A stretch of 64,000 nt of DNA from Hyphomicrobiales bacterium (GCA_900468065.1 UBTA01000094.1:1-64000), one strand, 5' to 3'; shown: positions 21,143-30,997, counted from the stretch's first letter. Made by a program: numbers and translations. The notes: generated by a model from the letters alone, not told the origin.

Positions 21143-23001
21143 TGGATGCCGACCTCGCCTTCAGGCTCTATGGTACAAGGCGGTCTGAGCCCGCCCCGCG
21201 GATTCTGAGCGCTGGAAAACTGACGGCGCAACTGGCGGGCGGCAATCTGCGGGCGATCCGTTATGATGGCGTCGAGGTACTGCGCGCAATCTCCTACCTC
21301 GTCCGTGATCGCGACTGGGGCACCTATGATCCCGCAGTGTCGGACATTGCCATCACTGAAACGGAAGCGGGATTCGTCGTTGCCTATACCGCCCACTGCC
21401 ATGGCCCGGACGGCACCCTTCTCGATATATCCACCGAAATCGAGGGCACCGCCGAGGGTAGGCTGACGTTCAAGGGCTTGGCTCAATCGGGGACCGGATT
21501 CGAGACCAATCGCTGCGGCTTCTGCATTCTCCATCCGATTGTCGGCGTTGCCGGAGCCCCGGTGACCGTCGAGCATGTCAATGGCACTGTCGAAGACACT
21601 GAACTGCCCGGCCTTATCGAGCCCTGGCAGCCCTTCAAGGACATGCGTGCCATCACCCATACCGCCCTTGCCGGCGTCAGCGTCGAATGCCGCATGGAAG
21701 GCGACACGTTCGAAATGGAAGACCAGCGCAACTGGTCGGATGCTTCCTACAAGACCTATGTCCGTCCCCTCGCCTTGCCCTGGCCCTACCGGATACCGGC
21801 AAACGAACCAGTCACCCAGCAAATCACCCTGACGATCATCGACAGCCGCAACACGTCCGCCAATCCCCCCGTTTCGACCATAGAGACCGGCACCATCCGT
21901 CTCACCCCCGGCACAGCCACGGGCACCATGCCCGCCGTGGGCCTGTTGATCACGCCCGAGGAAGCCAAGGCCAGCCTCGCCGCCCTCCAGCAACCGGATG
22001 CGCTGAAGGCTCAGGACCTGCTCTTCCATTTCGACCCGACAGCCGGTCATGGCCAGCCCGTCTTTAATGATTTCGCCGAAATCGCCGCCATCCACGTTGG
22101 CACCACGACGCTCGAAATCGCCGTTCCCTGCCAACGCGGGCTGGATGAGGAACTGCAGGAAATCGCTGCTTGGATGCGCGCTGGCGGTTTCGCGCCTAAT
22201 GCCATCATGGTTTGTCCCTCGGTCGACCGGCAATCGACCCCGCCCGGCAGCCGGTGGCCCGATTGCCCGCCTCTTGCAGACGTTTATGCGGCGGCCGCGA
22301 AAGCGTTTCCGGGCCTCCGTCTTGGCGGCGGCATGCTATCCTATTTCACCGAACTCAACCGCAAGCAGGTTCCGGGCGAAAACCTCGCCTTCATCAGTCA
22401 CTGCACCAACCCGATCGTCCACGCTGCCGACGATGTCAGCGTCATGCAAACACTCGAAGCCCTTCCCTTTATCACCAGATCCGTCCGTGCCATCTACGGC
22501 AACAAGTCCTATCGCATTGGCCCGTCCACCATCCCCATGCGCCAGAACCCCTATGGCAGCCGCACGATGGACAATCCAGATCGTGGCCGGATTCCGATGG
22601 CCAACCGGGATCCCCGCCATAACGGCCAATTCGCCGCAGCTTTTGCCGCAGGCTATGTCACGTCCGTTTTGGATGCCGGTCTCGAAACCCTGACATTGTC
22701 GGCGCTGACCGGCCCGTTCGGGCTTTATGCCGGAACGCATGAACCGGTCGAGGAAGGCGGCAATCGGCCACTGTATGCCGTCGTCAACGGATTAGCCGAT
22801 GTTGCCGGGCAGAGATGGCAGGCTGTCACCTCGTCCGATCCGGCCAAGGTGCTGGCGTTCACGGTAAAGACTGAAACCGGCCGAACGGTCTGGATCGTCA
22901 ATCTCACGCCGGAGGAACAGTCCCTCGATGCAACACAACTCAATGTGAGGTCCCTGCCGAGGAAACTGGCTCCATTTGGTGCAACCTGCATCGCCCTTTG
23001 A
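21139..23001 (+). CDS. apnL: ApnL, D-apionate lactonase
   Basis: 620 residues, cytoplasmic. The long N-terminal segment (RILSAGKLTAQLAGGNLRAIRYDGVEVLRAISYLVRDR) and overall length fit the D-apionolactonase family that hydrolyses D-apionolactone to D-apionate. I recognise it mainly from context: it overlaps apsD by ATGA and completes the set apsD-apnL-apnO-oiaK-oiaX. No classical hydrolase motif was visible by eye. Last gene of the operon. Confidence 0.75.
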   Translation: MMDADLAFRLYGTRRSEPAPRILSAGKLTAQLAGGNLRAIRYDGVEVLRAISYLVRDRDWGTYDPAVSDIAITETEAGFVVAYTAHCHGPDGTLLDISTEIEGTAEGRLTFKGLAQSGTGFETNRCGFCILHPIVGVAGAPVTVEHVNGTVEDTELPGLIEPWQPFKDMRAITHTALAGVSVECRMEGDTFEMEDQRNWSDASYKTYVRPLALPWPYRIPANEPVTQQITLTIIDSRNTSANPPVSTIETGTIRLTPGTATGTMPAVGLLITPEEAKASLAALQQPDALKAQDLLFHFDPTAGHGQPVFNDFAEIAAIHVGTTTLEIAVPCQRGLDEELQEIAAWMRAGGFAPNAIMVCPSVDRQSTPPGSRWPDCPPLADVYAAAAKAFPGLRLGGGMLSYFTELNRKQVPGENLAFISHCTNPIVHAADDVSVMQTLEALPFITRSVRAIYGNKSYRIGPSTIPMRQNPYGSRTMDNPDRGRIPMANRDPRHNGQFAAAFAAGYVTSVLDAGLETLTLSALTGPFGLYAGTHEPVEEGGNRPLYAVVNGLADVAGQRWQAVTSSDPAKVLAFTVKTETGRTVWIVNLTPEEQSLDATQLNVRSLPRKLAPFGATCIAL

Positions 23002-23058
23002 GCAATCAACGAACGCAGAAACCTTGAGAAAGGCTGCACGGTCGCAGGCCCTCGCTCC

Positions 23059-23592
23059 TCACAACTTGCAAATTGCCAATGCCACCGCGCCGCCAAATAC
23101 GATGATAACCAGCGTCGGTATGCGCGGAAGGAAAATCAGCACCGCCGCCGCCGCGAACGCGATCAGGACGGAAGACAGAGCCCCGCCCGCAAGCTGGAAG
23201 ATCGAGATAACCCCGGCGATGATCAACCCGGTCCCCACGGGCGCCAGTCCTTCGCGCACGGCGCGGTGCCAGCGCTTCTGGCGATGGGCGTTCGACCACC
23301 GAAAGACGCCATAACAGAGCAGCGACGACGGTACGAACAGAGCGAGCGAGGCGATAATGGCGCCTGCCCAGCCGGCGACTTTCCAGCCAATAAGGGTCGC
23401 GAGCATGACGCCGGGTCCTGGTGCCGCCCGCGAAATGGCGAACAATTCCAGAAACTCCGGTGCATTGAGCCACCCGCGTGCCGTTACCACCTGGGTTTCC
23501 ATGCTGGAGATGATACTGGCACCCCCGCCGATGGAAATCAGCGAGAACGGCACGAAGACGATGATCAGGCCGAGCAACGGATCATCCCGCAT
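23059..23592 (-). CDS. ChrA-type transporter, half-size subunit (C-terminal-type)
   Basis: 177 residues, about 6 membrane helices, with the chromate-transporter motifs PFSLISIGGGASI and ISRAAPGPGVMLATLIGW. Short-chain CHR proteins work as pairs of half-size subunits with opposite topology. It overlaps its partner gene by 11 nt. The substrate could be chromate or another oxyanion; the neighbourhood (peptide-type ABC operon) gives no support for chromate resistance as such. Confidence 0.82.
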   Translation of the reverse strand: MRDDPLLGLIIVFVPFSLISIGGGASIISSMETQVVTARGWLNAPEFLELFAISRAAPGPGVMLATLIGWKVAGWAGAIIASLALFVPSSLLCYGVFRWSNAHRQKRWHRAVREGLAPVGTGLIIAGVISIFQLAGGALSSVLIAFAAAAVLIFLPRIPTLVIIVFGGAVALAICKL

Positions 23593-24160
23593 TGGACCTG
23601 TCCTTCCGCTTCCAGCGCAAGGCGATGCTCACTGGGGCAACGCACGCCACAACCGCCAGAAGCGGCCATTTCAACAGACCCACGGTCACCGCCACAACGG
23701 CAACCACGGCCAATCCGGACAGATGCCGGGACGCCCGGCGCAGGCCGTGCCAGCAGATGACGATGAGAAGACCGGTGGCCGCCGCCGCCACGCCCGCCAG
23801 CGTCGCCTGCAACGGACCGGCATCGGTGATCCGGTCGATGAGGGCGCTAAGGCCTATGACGGCGAAGAAGGGACCGACGAGGAAGCCGAAGGCTCCGGCG
23901 ATAGCCCCCGCCGGTCCGCGCAGCTGCTCGCCCATGCAGACGACGAGATTGATGACATTGGCGCCCGGCAACATCTGCGAAATCGCCAGGCTGCTGGCAA
24001 AATCATCGGCATCGATCCATTTGTGCCGCTCGACGAACTCCTGATACAGCCAGCCCGACAGGCCGCCGCCAAAACTCAACAGGCCGATCTTCAGGCAGAC
24101 GAGAAACAACGACGCCAGCGACGCCGTTTCAAGCGGCTGATGCTGCCGGTCCGCCGTCAT
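23582..24160 (-). CDS. ChrA-type transporter, half-size subunit (N-terminal-type)
   Basis: 192 residues, about 6 membrane helices, with KIGLLSFGGGLSGWLYQEFV and AISQMLPGANVINLVVCMG, the N-half CHR motifs. It partners with the downstream half-size gene. It begins 6 nt after the ABC ATPase stop, with a weak ribosome binding site, so it is probably co-translated with the ABC operon. Confidence 0.82.
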   Translation of the reverse strand: MTADRQHQPLETASLASLFLVCLKIGLLSFGGGLSGWLYQEFVERHKWIDADDFASSLAISQMLPGANVINLVVCMGEQLRGPAGAIAGAFGFLVGPFFAVIGLSALIDRITDAGPLQATLAGVAAAATGLLIVICWHGLRRASRHLSGLAVVAVVAVTVGLLKWPLLAVVACVAPVSIALRWKRKDRSNAG

Positions 24161-24166
24161 TCTGTT

Positions 24167-25801
24167 TCACGCCGCATCGGGAAGATGAACCACGCTCGCC
24201 GACAACAGCCGCTTGGTATAGTCATGCTGTGGGTTGGTGTAGACGCTGACGGTCGGTCCTTGCTCGACGATCTGGCCGCGATACATGACGATCACCGAAG
24301 TGGCAAAATCCCTGACCAGCGCCAGGTCATGGGCGATGAAAATGTAGGACAGACCAAAATCGCGCCGGAGTGTTTTCAAAAGATCGATGACCTGCGCCTG
24401 AATGGACACGTCAAGCGCTGAGACGGCCTCGTCGCAGACGATCACCTCCGGCTGCAGGGCCAGTGCGCGGGCAATCGCGATGCGCTGCCGCTGCCCGCCG
24501 GAAAACTGATGGGGATGCCGGTCGATATGATCCGCCTTCATGCCAACGCGTTCCAGAAGCTCGATGGCACGACCGCGCCATTCACGTTTCGGCAGGACAT
24601 CGGAATGGATCGCCCAAGGCTCGGAGACGATCTGGCCGATAGTCATGCGGGGATTAAGGGACGCGGTCGGGTCTTGAAAGACAAACTGCATCCGCCGGCG
24701 CACCTTGAAGGTCTCTGCCCCCGACATCGCATTGAGATCCTTGCCATCAAACCGGATGGTGCCGATTGTCGGACGGTCGAGTCCCAGGAGCATGCGGGCC
24801 AGCGTCGATTTCCCGGATCCTGATTCACCGACAATGCCGAGCGTTTCGCCGCTATGCAGGACAAAACTTGCGTCATCGACGGCCCGCACCGCGTTGGGAG
24901 CCGCATCAAGCGCCTTGCCCGGAAGAACGCCGTAGATGCGTGAGACGCAGTCCACTTCCAGAAGCGGACGGGCGGTTCTGTCCGTTACTCCTGCCTGTGG
25001 ATCGAAACCATGACGGCCGGGCATCGCGTCCAGAAGCTTGCGCGTATAGGGATGCTGCGGCGCGTTCATGATCTCCGATGCCGTACCGCTTTCGACGACA
25101 TGGCCGTTCTGCATCACCACGACACGGTCAGCCACCTGTTCGACGACGCCCAGATCATGTGTGATCAGCACCATGCCCATGCCGCTTTCCGCCTGCAAGG
25201 CCTTCAGAAGGCGAAGCACCTGCGCCTGGACGGTGACGTCGAGCGCGCTGGTCGGCTCGTCGGCAATCAAAAGATCCGGCTCCAGCGCGATCGCCGAGGC
25301 GATCATGATGCGTTGCCGCTGCCCGCCCGAAAACTGATGCGGATACTGCCGGGCTCGCCGTTCCGGATCGTCGATTCCCACCTTGCGCAGCAGATCAATG
25401 ACACGCGCATAGGCGGTGTTGCGATCGACGCCATGGACCCGCAAGGTTTCGGCAATCTGCCATCCAACGGGATAGACCGGGTTGAGCGCCGCCAGCGGAT
25501 CCTGAAAGATCATAGAGATGTTCTTGCCGTTGATCTGGCGCCGCTCGGCACGCGGCATCTTCAAAAGATCCTGGCCGCGATAGAGGATTTGCCCGCTCGA
25601 AATCACAGCCGGCGGCGCATCCACCAGATCGAGCACCGCCGAGGCGCTGACGCTTTTTCCGGATCCGCTTTCCCCGAGGATTGCCAGCGTTTCGCCGGGG
25701 TTGACCGACCAGCTGACATCGTTGACGGCGTGAACCACGCCACGGCGGCTCGGGAAATCGATGCTCAGGTTGCGGATGTCAAGAAGTGGCTGATCAGTCA
25801 T
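24167..25801 (-). CDS. Oligopeptide-family ABC ATPase, DppD-DppF fusion
   Basis: 544 residues with two complete ABC domains: each has Walker A GESGSGKS, the signature FSGGQRQRI and a Walker B (LLIADEPTSALD; VIVCDEAVSALD). The C-terminal half carries the oligopeptide/dipeptide transporter C-terminal extension. Such fused ATPases power class 5 binding-protein systems (peptides, nickel, opines, glycosides). Start overlaps the permease gene by 8 nt. In the second Walker B, Ala replaces Pro (DEAVSALD), as is common in DppF-type domains. Confidence 0.93.
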   Translation of the reverse strand: MTDQPLLDIRNLSIDFPSRRGVVHAVNDVSWSVNPGETLAILGESGSGKSVSASAVLDLVDAPPAVISSGQILYRGQDLLKMPRAERRQINGKNISMIFQDPLAALNPVYPVGWQIAETLRVHGVDRNTAYARVIDLLRKVGIDDPERRARQYPHQFSGGQRQRIMIASAIALEPDLLIADEPTSALDVTVQAQVLRLLKALQAESGMGMVLITHDLGVVEQVADRVVVMQNGHVVESGTASEIMNAPQHPYTRKLLDAMPGRHGFDPQAGVTDRTARPLLEVDCVSRIYGVLPGKALDAAPNAVRAVDDASFVLHSGETLGIVGESGSGKSTLARMLLGLDRPTIGTIRFDGKDLNAMSGAETFKVRRRMQFVFQDPTASLNPRMTIGQIVSEPWAIHSDVLPKREWRGRAIELLERVGMKADHIDRHPHQFSGGQRQRIAIARALALQPEVIVCDEAVSALDVSIQAQVIDLLKTLRRDFGLSYIFIAHDLALVRDFATSVIVMYRGQIVEQGPTVSVYTNPQHDYTKRLLSASVVHLPDAA

Positions 25802-26720
25802 GTCTGCTCACCGTTGTCTGGAGGCGCCAGCGTTCGACCGGATCGGTCACTACACGGAGCCAGTTGGAAAGGAGGTTGAGGGCCATAGTCACCAGCATGA
25901 TGGCAACGCCCGGCCAGAAGGCCAGCCACCAGGCGGACCCCAGATAGTTGCGGCCATCGGCAACCATCAGGCCCCAGGTGACCTCCGGCGGCTGGATGCC
26001 AATGCCTAAGAAGCTCAGGCCCGATTCCACCAGCATCACGAAGGCGATTTCAAGCGCCGCGAGATTGATGACCGTCGGCAGCACCATCGGCGCGATATGC
26101 CGTAGAAGAATACGGTCGGTCCTCGCCCCCATCGCCCGGGCTGCGGTCACGAACATCCGTTCCTTGATTTCCAGCACCTCCGCGCGAACGGTGCGCAGGA
26201 AAATCGGGATGCGGGAAATTGCCAGAACGAAGATGACGTTGGTGATGCCGGGATCAAAGACGAACAACACGATTACGGCGAGCAGCATCGACGGAAAGCT
26301 CATGATTGCATCGGCCAGCCGCAGCAGCAGCGCACTGACCCAGCCGCCCTTGTAACCGGCGATCAGCCCGAACAGGCCGCCGAGCACCAGCGACAGACAG
26401 ACCGCGCTTGTCGCAATCACCATTGTATTCTGGCTGGCAACGATGATACGTGCCAGAAGGCTCCGGCCGAGCGCATCAGCCCCGAGAAAGAACATCCATC
26501 CCTTGTCGATCGAGAACGGTGGCGCATTGCGCGCCATCAGATTGACGGCGCGCGCCTTGTCGGCCAGCAGCCAGGGACCGAGCAGCACGCAGACGAGCAC
26601 GATCAGAAGCAAGATTGCCGAAAGCGTCGCCAACTTGTCGCGCCATAACAGGCCGATGGCGTCTCTGAAGCCGGAGGAAGTTGCGGACGTTTGCAGCGTG
26701 AGCGAGACGGGAGCGTTCAT
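25794..26720 (-). CDS. Oligopeptide-family ABC permease, DppC type
   Basis: 308 residues from MNAPVSLTLQTSA. Six predicted membrane helices and the EAA loop RAMGARTDRILLRHIAPMV mark the DppC branch, with the N-terminal cytoplasmic lead typical of that branch. The longer frame to 26795 would overlap the preceding gene. It begins one base after the DppB-type permease stop. Confidence 0.9.
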   Translation of the reverse strand: MNAPVSLTLQTSATSSGFRDAIGLLWRDKLATLSAILLLIVLVCVLLGPWLLADKARAVNLMARNAPPFSIDKGWMFFLGADALGRSLLARIIVASQNTMVIATSAVCLSLVLGGLFGLIAGYKGGWVSALLLRLADAIMSFPSMLLAVIVLFVFDPGITNVIFVLAISRIPIFLRTVRAEVLEIKERMFVTAARAMGARTDRILLRHIAPMVLPTVINLAALEIAFVMLVESGLSFLGIGIQPPEVTWGLMVADGRNYLGSAWWLAFWPGVAIMLVTMALNLLSNWLRVVTDPVERWRLQTTVSRHD

Positions 26721-26721
26721 C

Positions 26722-27639
26722 TCAGCTGTACCGGATACGCGGATCGACAAGGGCATAGGTGATATCCACGATGATGTTGATGATGAACACGGCAAGCGCC
26801 GTGACGAGAACGGCCGCCTGAATGACGGCGAAGTCGCGCAGCATGACCGAGTCGATCATCAGCTTGCCGATACCGGGGAAACCGAACACAGTTTCGACGA
26901 TAACAGCGCCATTGACGATGCCGGCGGCCTGGTCGCTGGCAACGGTGATTACCGGCAGCAATCCATTTCTGAGCGCATGGACGAACACGATCGCTCGCGA
27001 CCCCACGCCCTTGGCGCGGGCCGTCTTGATATAGGCAGACGACAGGGCGGTCATCATCGAAGTACGCACGACCTGAACCAAGACGCCGGTGGGGCGCAGC
27101 ATGAGGACGGCGACGGGCAGAACCCAATGCAGCGGCGTACCGGTTCCGGACGTCGGCAGAACCCGCAGCGTCACGGCAAAGACGAGCACACCGACGATCG
27201 CCACCCAGAAATTGGGCGTGCTGGCACCGATCAGCGAGATGAAGCTGGCGAGGCGGTCGAACACACCGCCGGGCCGGAAGGCAGCCAGCGAACCGGTAAC
27301 GATAGAAAGCAGCAGTACCAGCGGCATGGTGATCGCAGCCAGCGTCAGCGTGGTCGGAAACGCCTGCAGAACGACCTCGACGGCAGGACGGGAAAACTGC
27401 AGCGACTGCCCCATATCGAAATGCAGCAGGCCCCAGAAAAACCGGCCAAACTGGACATAGAGCGGATCGTTAAAACCGAGCTGCTCGTTGAACTGGTTGC
27501 GGACCTCGAGCGAGGCGTCCTGTGGCAAATAGAGATCTGCGGGCGAGCCGGTCATTCTGGCCAGAAAGAAGACCAGGATGATGAGAACGACAAGCGAAAA
27601 GACGCTCTGCAACGACCGCTTGAAAATGAAAGAACCCAT
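26722..27639 (-). CDS. Oligopeptide-family ABC permease, DppB type
   Basis: 305 residues from MGSFIFKRSLQ with GGAGG just upstream. Six membrane helices and the EAA motif TARAKGVGSRAIVFVHALRNGLLPVI. DppB-type permeases pair with the DppC-type gene downstream. The in-frame region upstream to 27705 lacks family similarity. Confidence 0.9.
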   Translation of the reverse strand: MGSFIFKRSLQSVFSLVVLIILVFFLARMTGSPADLYLPQDASLEVRNQFNEQLGFNDPLYVQFGRFFWGLLHFDMGQSLQFSRPAVEVVLQAFPTTLTLAAITMPLVLLLSIVTGSLAAFRPGGVFDRLASFISLIGASTPNFWVAIVGVLVFAVTLRVLPTSGTGTPLHWVLPVAVLMLRPTGVLVQVVRTSMMTALSSAYIKTARAKGVGSRAIVFVHALRNGLLPVITVASDQAAGIVNGAVIVETVFGFPGIGKLMIDSVMLRDFAVIQAAVLVTALAVFIINIIVDITYALVDPRIRYS

Positions 27640-27758
27640 ATCAGCCTCCTCCGCCGGATGTGGATTGAGCCCTTGAACTGGCGCGGTCATACCGCGGCAA
27701 GGCAAGCGCGTCTCGGGACAGGCGGCGGATGCAAACGCACCCGCCCGCCCGGATCTGA

Positions 27759-29288
27759 TCAGTTCAACTTGAGCTTTGCGAGCTGCAATTCGACCGCATT
27801 GGCAATCGTCGGCGTGAAGTCCAGGCGTTTGCCGACCCGCATATAGTTGACCATGTGGAAAAGCGGTACGTCGGCGACGATGTCTTCGTAGATGCGGCGA
27901 AAGACCTCGTTGTATTCTTCTGCGCGCTTGGCTCCGGCCTGAGTGCCCGCATCGACGATCAGGGCGTCGAGATCGGCGTCATGCAGTTCGCTCTGGCGGC
28001 CATTGGAATGGTACTTGAAGAACGCCGTGAAGGCCGCATCGCCGCTGTTGTTGTCGTGCATCGTCAAAAAGACGTTGGGCTGGCGATCCTCGGCAAAGGG
28101 CTTGTTGGCCATCTTCAACCATTGAGACATCTCGAGATTGTCGAGCTTGATGGTGAAGCCGACACTGCGCAGCATCTCGGCCGCCGCCTCGACGAACTCG
28201 TTGCTGTTGGCAAACATCGCCGGCCGGCCGATCATGCGGATTTCGCGGTCGACATCGACACCATCGGCCTTGGCCTGAGCGAGCAGCGCCTTGGCCTGCT
28301 CGGGATCGTAGGGCCATGGTTTCAGATTGGCGTTAAAGCCGAGAACGCTGGGGCCAACCTGCTGCATCGCAAGCTCGGCCTTGTCGCTGATGATACTGCC
28401 AAGAAATGCCTGGCGATCGATCGCCAGGTTGATTGCCTTGCGGACGCGAACATCGTTCAGCGGCGGTATATCCACCGAAAGCCGGAACAGGGCGCTGTCG
28501 GAGTTCGGATAGACCTTGTCGGTTTCCGGGTTGATCGCATCCTGGGGCGCGATCGAAAACGCCAGGTCCGCCTCGCCAGTCTCGACCATCGCGGCTGCGA
28601 CGGACGATTCGCTGCGCCAGACATAGGTCGCCTTGTCGATCAGCGGCTTGTTACCCCAATAGGCGTCACTGCGGATAAGAACCACATTCTCGCCCTGCGT
28701 CCAGTGATCGAACTTGTAGGGGCCGGTGCCAATCGGCGTGGCGGTATATTCGCCCTTCGGTGTGTTCACCGAAGAGATCGCCAGCTGGGCAAGCAACGTC
28801 GGCAGGATCGGTACCGCCGTCTTTGTGGTAAACTTCACCGTATGGGCGTCGATTTCCGTGGCCTTCACATCGGTACCATCTAGATATTTGGTCCGAGTGA
28901 TGCAGGTCAGCGCCGGATCGTTTGTGCGTTCAAGCGAATGAATGACTGCCTTGGCATCGAATGGCGTGCCGTCATGGAAGGTGACCCCCTGCCGCAGCTT
29001 GAAGACCCACTCCGTCGGCGCCGTCTGTTCCCAGCTTTCCGCCAGGCGTGGCAAGGTGGTCCGATTGGTATAGTCGAGCTCCACGAGCGTCTCGACGACA
29101 TTCTGCTTAATGATGCGACCGATCACCGATCGGGGCGTTTCGCACGGATCGAGCCGGTCAGGTCCGGCGGGCAGCACGATGGTCACCGCGGTGGCATCCT
29201 CAGCCTTTGCGGAAGTCAGCGGGGCGATCAGGGTGGCAGAAACGGCCACCAGCATGGGTTTCCAGAAATTCAACGACGTTCTCCTCAT
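27759..29288 (-). CDS. Family 5 extracellular solute-binding protein
   Basis: 509 residues; signal peptide (MRRTSLNFWKPMLVAVSATLIAPLTSAKA cut near residue 29) followed by a SBP_bac_5 domain (LAESWEQTAPTEWVFKLRQGVTFHDGTPFDAKAV segment, YTATPIGTGPYKF). It delivers the ligand to the DppBC-like permease. The ligand is unknown; the co-transcribed RraA-type aldolase suggests an organic acid or an acid-linked compound rather than a plain peptide. Confidence 0.9.
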   Translation of the reverse strand: MRRTSLNFWKPMLVAVSATLIAPLTSAKAEDATAVTIVLPAGPDRLDPCETPRSVIGRIIKQNVVETLVELDYTNRTTLPRLAESWEQTAPTEWVFKLRQGVTFHDGTPFDAKAVIHSLERTNDPALTCITRTKYLDGTDVKATEIDAHTVKFTTKTAVPILPTLLAQLAISSVNTPKGEYTATPIGTGPYKFDHWTQGENVVLIRSDAYWGNKPLIDKATYVWRSESSVAAAMVETGEADLAFSIAPQDAINPETDKVYPNSDSALFRLSVDIPPLNDVRVRKAINLAIDRQAFLGSIISDKAELAMQQVGPSVLGFNANLKPWPYDPEQAKALLAQAKADGVDVDREIRMIGRPAMFANSNEFVEAAAEMLRSVGFTIKLDNLEMSQWLKMANKPFAEDRQPNVFLTMHDNNSGDAAFTAFFKYHSNGRQSELHDADLDALIVDAGTQAGAKRAEEYNEVFRRIYEDIVADVPLFHMVNYMRVGKRLDFTPTIANAVELQLAKLKLN

Positions 29289-29309
29289 TGTCGGTAGAAT
29301 TTTGCGTGT

Positions 29310-29939
29310 TCAGGCCTTGACCAGCTGAAGCCGCGCTTCCTTGAACTTGGCGATCTTCAAACGCTCCCGCTCCTCCTGGGCGCGTATTGCTGGCAGGATG
29401 TTTTCAGCCGTTTGCGGCGACAGGGCGACGATGCCGTCCTCGTCGCCGACGACGAGATCACCAGGATGGACGACCAGCCCGCCGATGCTGACCGGAACAT
29501 TGATCGAGCCCGGCCCGTTCTTGTAAGGCCCCTTGTGGGTCACGCCGCGGGCATAGCATGGCAGCTCGGATGCGCGGATCGCCGCGACATCGCGGATCGC
29601 ACCGTCGATGACGAAGCCGGCCACACCGATCGATTCCGCATGGGTCAGGATGATTTCGCCGATCAGCGCCTGGCTGATATCCCCACCGCCATCGACGACG
29701 ATCACATCGCCGCGCCGGGCAACTTTGAGGGCGGCATGAATGGCAAGATTGTCGCCGTTGCGGGTCTTGACCGTCAACGCGGTCCCGATAAGCTGACCAC
29801 CCTTGTGATAAGGTAGAATGCCGGTGGCGCCCGGCAGACGCGCCATATTATCGCTGATGATCGATGTAGCGACGCCACGGAATTCGGATAGCAAATCCTG
29901 GGCAACCGGTTTGGGGGCCGCATTTTCTTCGACTGACAT
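29310..29939 (-). CDS. RraA-family protein, HMG/CHA-type aldolase
   Basis: 209 residues from MSVEENAAPKPVAQ with GAGGAGG upstream. The fold motifs HAALKVARRGDVIVVDGGGD, GVAGFVIDGAIRDVAAIRA and PVSIGGLVVHPGDLVVGDEDG match class II 4-hydroxy-4-methyl-2-oxoglutarate aldolases, which bind a divalent metal through the GDVxxxD and DGxxRD segments. RraA, an RNase E inhibitor, shares the fold but lacks a fitting context here. First gene of the operon, divergent from a LysR gene. Confidence 0.8.
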   Translation of the reverse strand: MSVEENAAPKPVAQDLLSEFRGVATSIISDNMARLPGATGILPYHKGGQLIGTALTVKTRNGDNLAIHAALKVARRGDVIVVDGGGDISQALIGEIILTHAESIGVAGFVIDGAIRDVAAIRASELPCYARGVTHKGPYKNGPGSINVPVSIGGLVVHPGDLVVGDEDGIVALSPQTAENILPAIRAQEERERLKIAKFKEARLQLVKA

Positions 29940-30010
29940 TTGTCCTCCTCGGCAACCTTCTCCTCGGCTGCTCAACTTGTCCGTCAGATTACGCTTGCAT
30001 ACCCAAGCAA

Positions 30011-30046
30011 AAAAGCGATATTTTCTACTTAAATTAAATCGCTTTT
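30011..30046. promoter_or_regulatory. Inverted repeat in the rraA-like/lysR divergent promoter
   Basis: AAAAGCGAT at 30011-30019 is repeated inverted as ATCGCTTTT at 30038-30046, separated by an AT-rich 18-nt spacer. It ends 12 nt before the lysR start and is a good candidate for the LysR operator. Confidence 0.45.
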
Positions 30047-30057
30047 ATTCATCAATC

Positions 30058-30963
30058 ATGTTCACACTGAAACAAATGGAAGCCCTTTATTGGGTCGCGA
30101 CGCTGGGTAGCTTCGAGGCTGCCGGGTCCTATCTGAACGTTACCCAGTCGACAATTTCCAAGCGCATCGGCGAACTTGAGGCCCGGTTTTCGGCACCGCT
30201 GTTCGATCGCTCGAGCCGTCAGTCGGTGCTGACGAGCAAAGGCCAAGATATCAAGGATATAGCCGAGCAGATGCTGCGGCTGAACGACCGGCTGACACTG
30301 ACCGCGCGCACGTCGAATGCGCCGCCCTTCCGGTTCCGGCTCGGGGTGACCGATCTCGTCGCCCTGTCCTGGCTGCCGCAATTGCTGGCAACCATCCTCG
30401 AAAAGCATCCGGGCATCACGCTGGAGCCGGAGATCGACCTGACATCCGGTCTTCTCAACCGTCTGACCGAGCGCAAGATCGATTTCGTCATATGCCCGCG
30501 CGTCACCCAGCACCCGCAATTCGTCAATATGCGGCTCGGCGAGATCGAACTCGTCTGGATGTGCAGCCCGAAGATCTATAACGGCACCGGCGTCCTTGAA
30601 AAACAGGAAATGTTGAAATATCCGCTGCTCATCCAATCGGTTGGCTCGATGCTTCGGCCCATCCTCAACGACGTCATCGACAATCCGAGACTGCCGTTCG
30701 GCAAGACGATTTCCTGCAACAACATGTCGGCCCTTGCCGAATTGGCGGCATACGGCCTGGGCATCACCATACTGCCGAAGACATTTTTCAGCCGCTATGT
30801 CGAAGACGGCCGCCTGCACATCATGAAGTCGGAGTTCGAACTGCCCAAGCTCGAATATTTCATCACCTACCGCAACGACTATAACGGCGCCTTCTTCGAG
30901 GAGATCGCCTTGATGTGCCGCGACATCTGCGATTTTACCAAGGCCTTGAACAAGGAGGCGTAG
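30058..30963 (+). CDS. LysR-family transcription regulator
   Basis: 301 residues from MFTLKQMEALYWVATLGSF. N-terminal winged HTH (AAGSYLNVTQSTISKRIGELE) and C-terminal effector domain with substrate-binding fold. It is divergent from the aldolase/ABC operon and likely controls it in response to the transported compound or a product. The frame extends upstream to 29818 through the aldolase gene, which is not biologically likely. Confidence 0.9.
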   Translation: MFTLKQMEALYWVATLGSFEAAGSYLNVTQSTISKRIGELEARFSAPLFDRSSRQSVLTSKGQDIKDIAEQMLRLNDRLTLTARTSNAPPFRFRLGVTDLVALSWLPQLLATILEKHPGITLEPEIDLTSGLLNRLTERKIDFVICPRVTQHPQFVNMRLGEIELVWMCSPKIYNGTGVLEKQEMLKYPLLIQSVGSMLRPILNDVIDNPRLPFGKTISCNNMSALAELAAYGLGITILPKTFFSRYVEDGRLHIMKSEFELPKLEYFITYRNDYNGAFFEEIALMCRDICDFTKALNKEA

Positions 30964-30997
30964 GCATCATGTCTCGTCAACGTTCACAACAGGAACA

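Noticed and set aside
29310-29939. RraA, inhibitor of RNase E
   Set aside because: The fold is shared, but the metal- and substrate-binding segments and the catabolic operon favour an aldolase.
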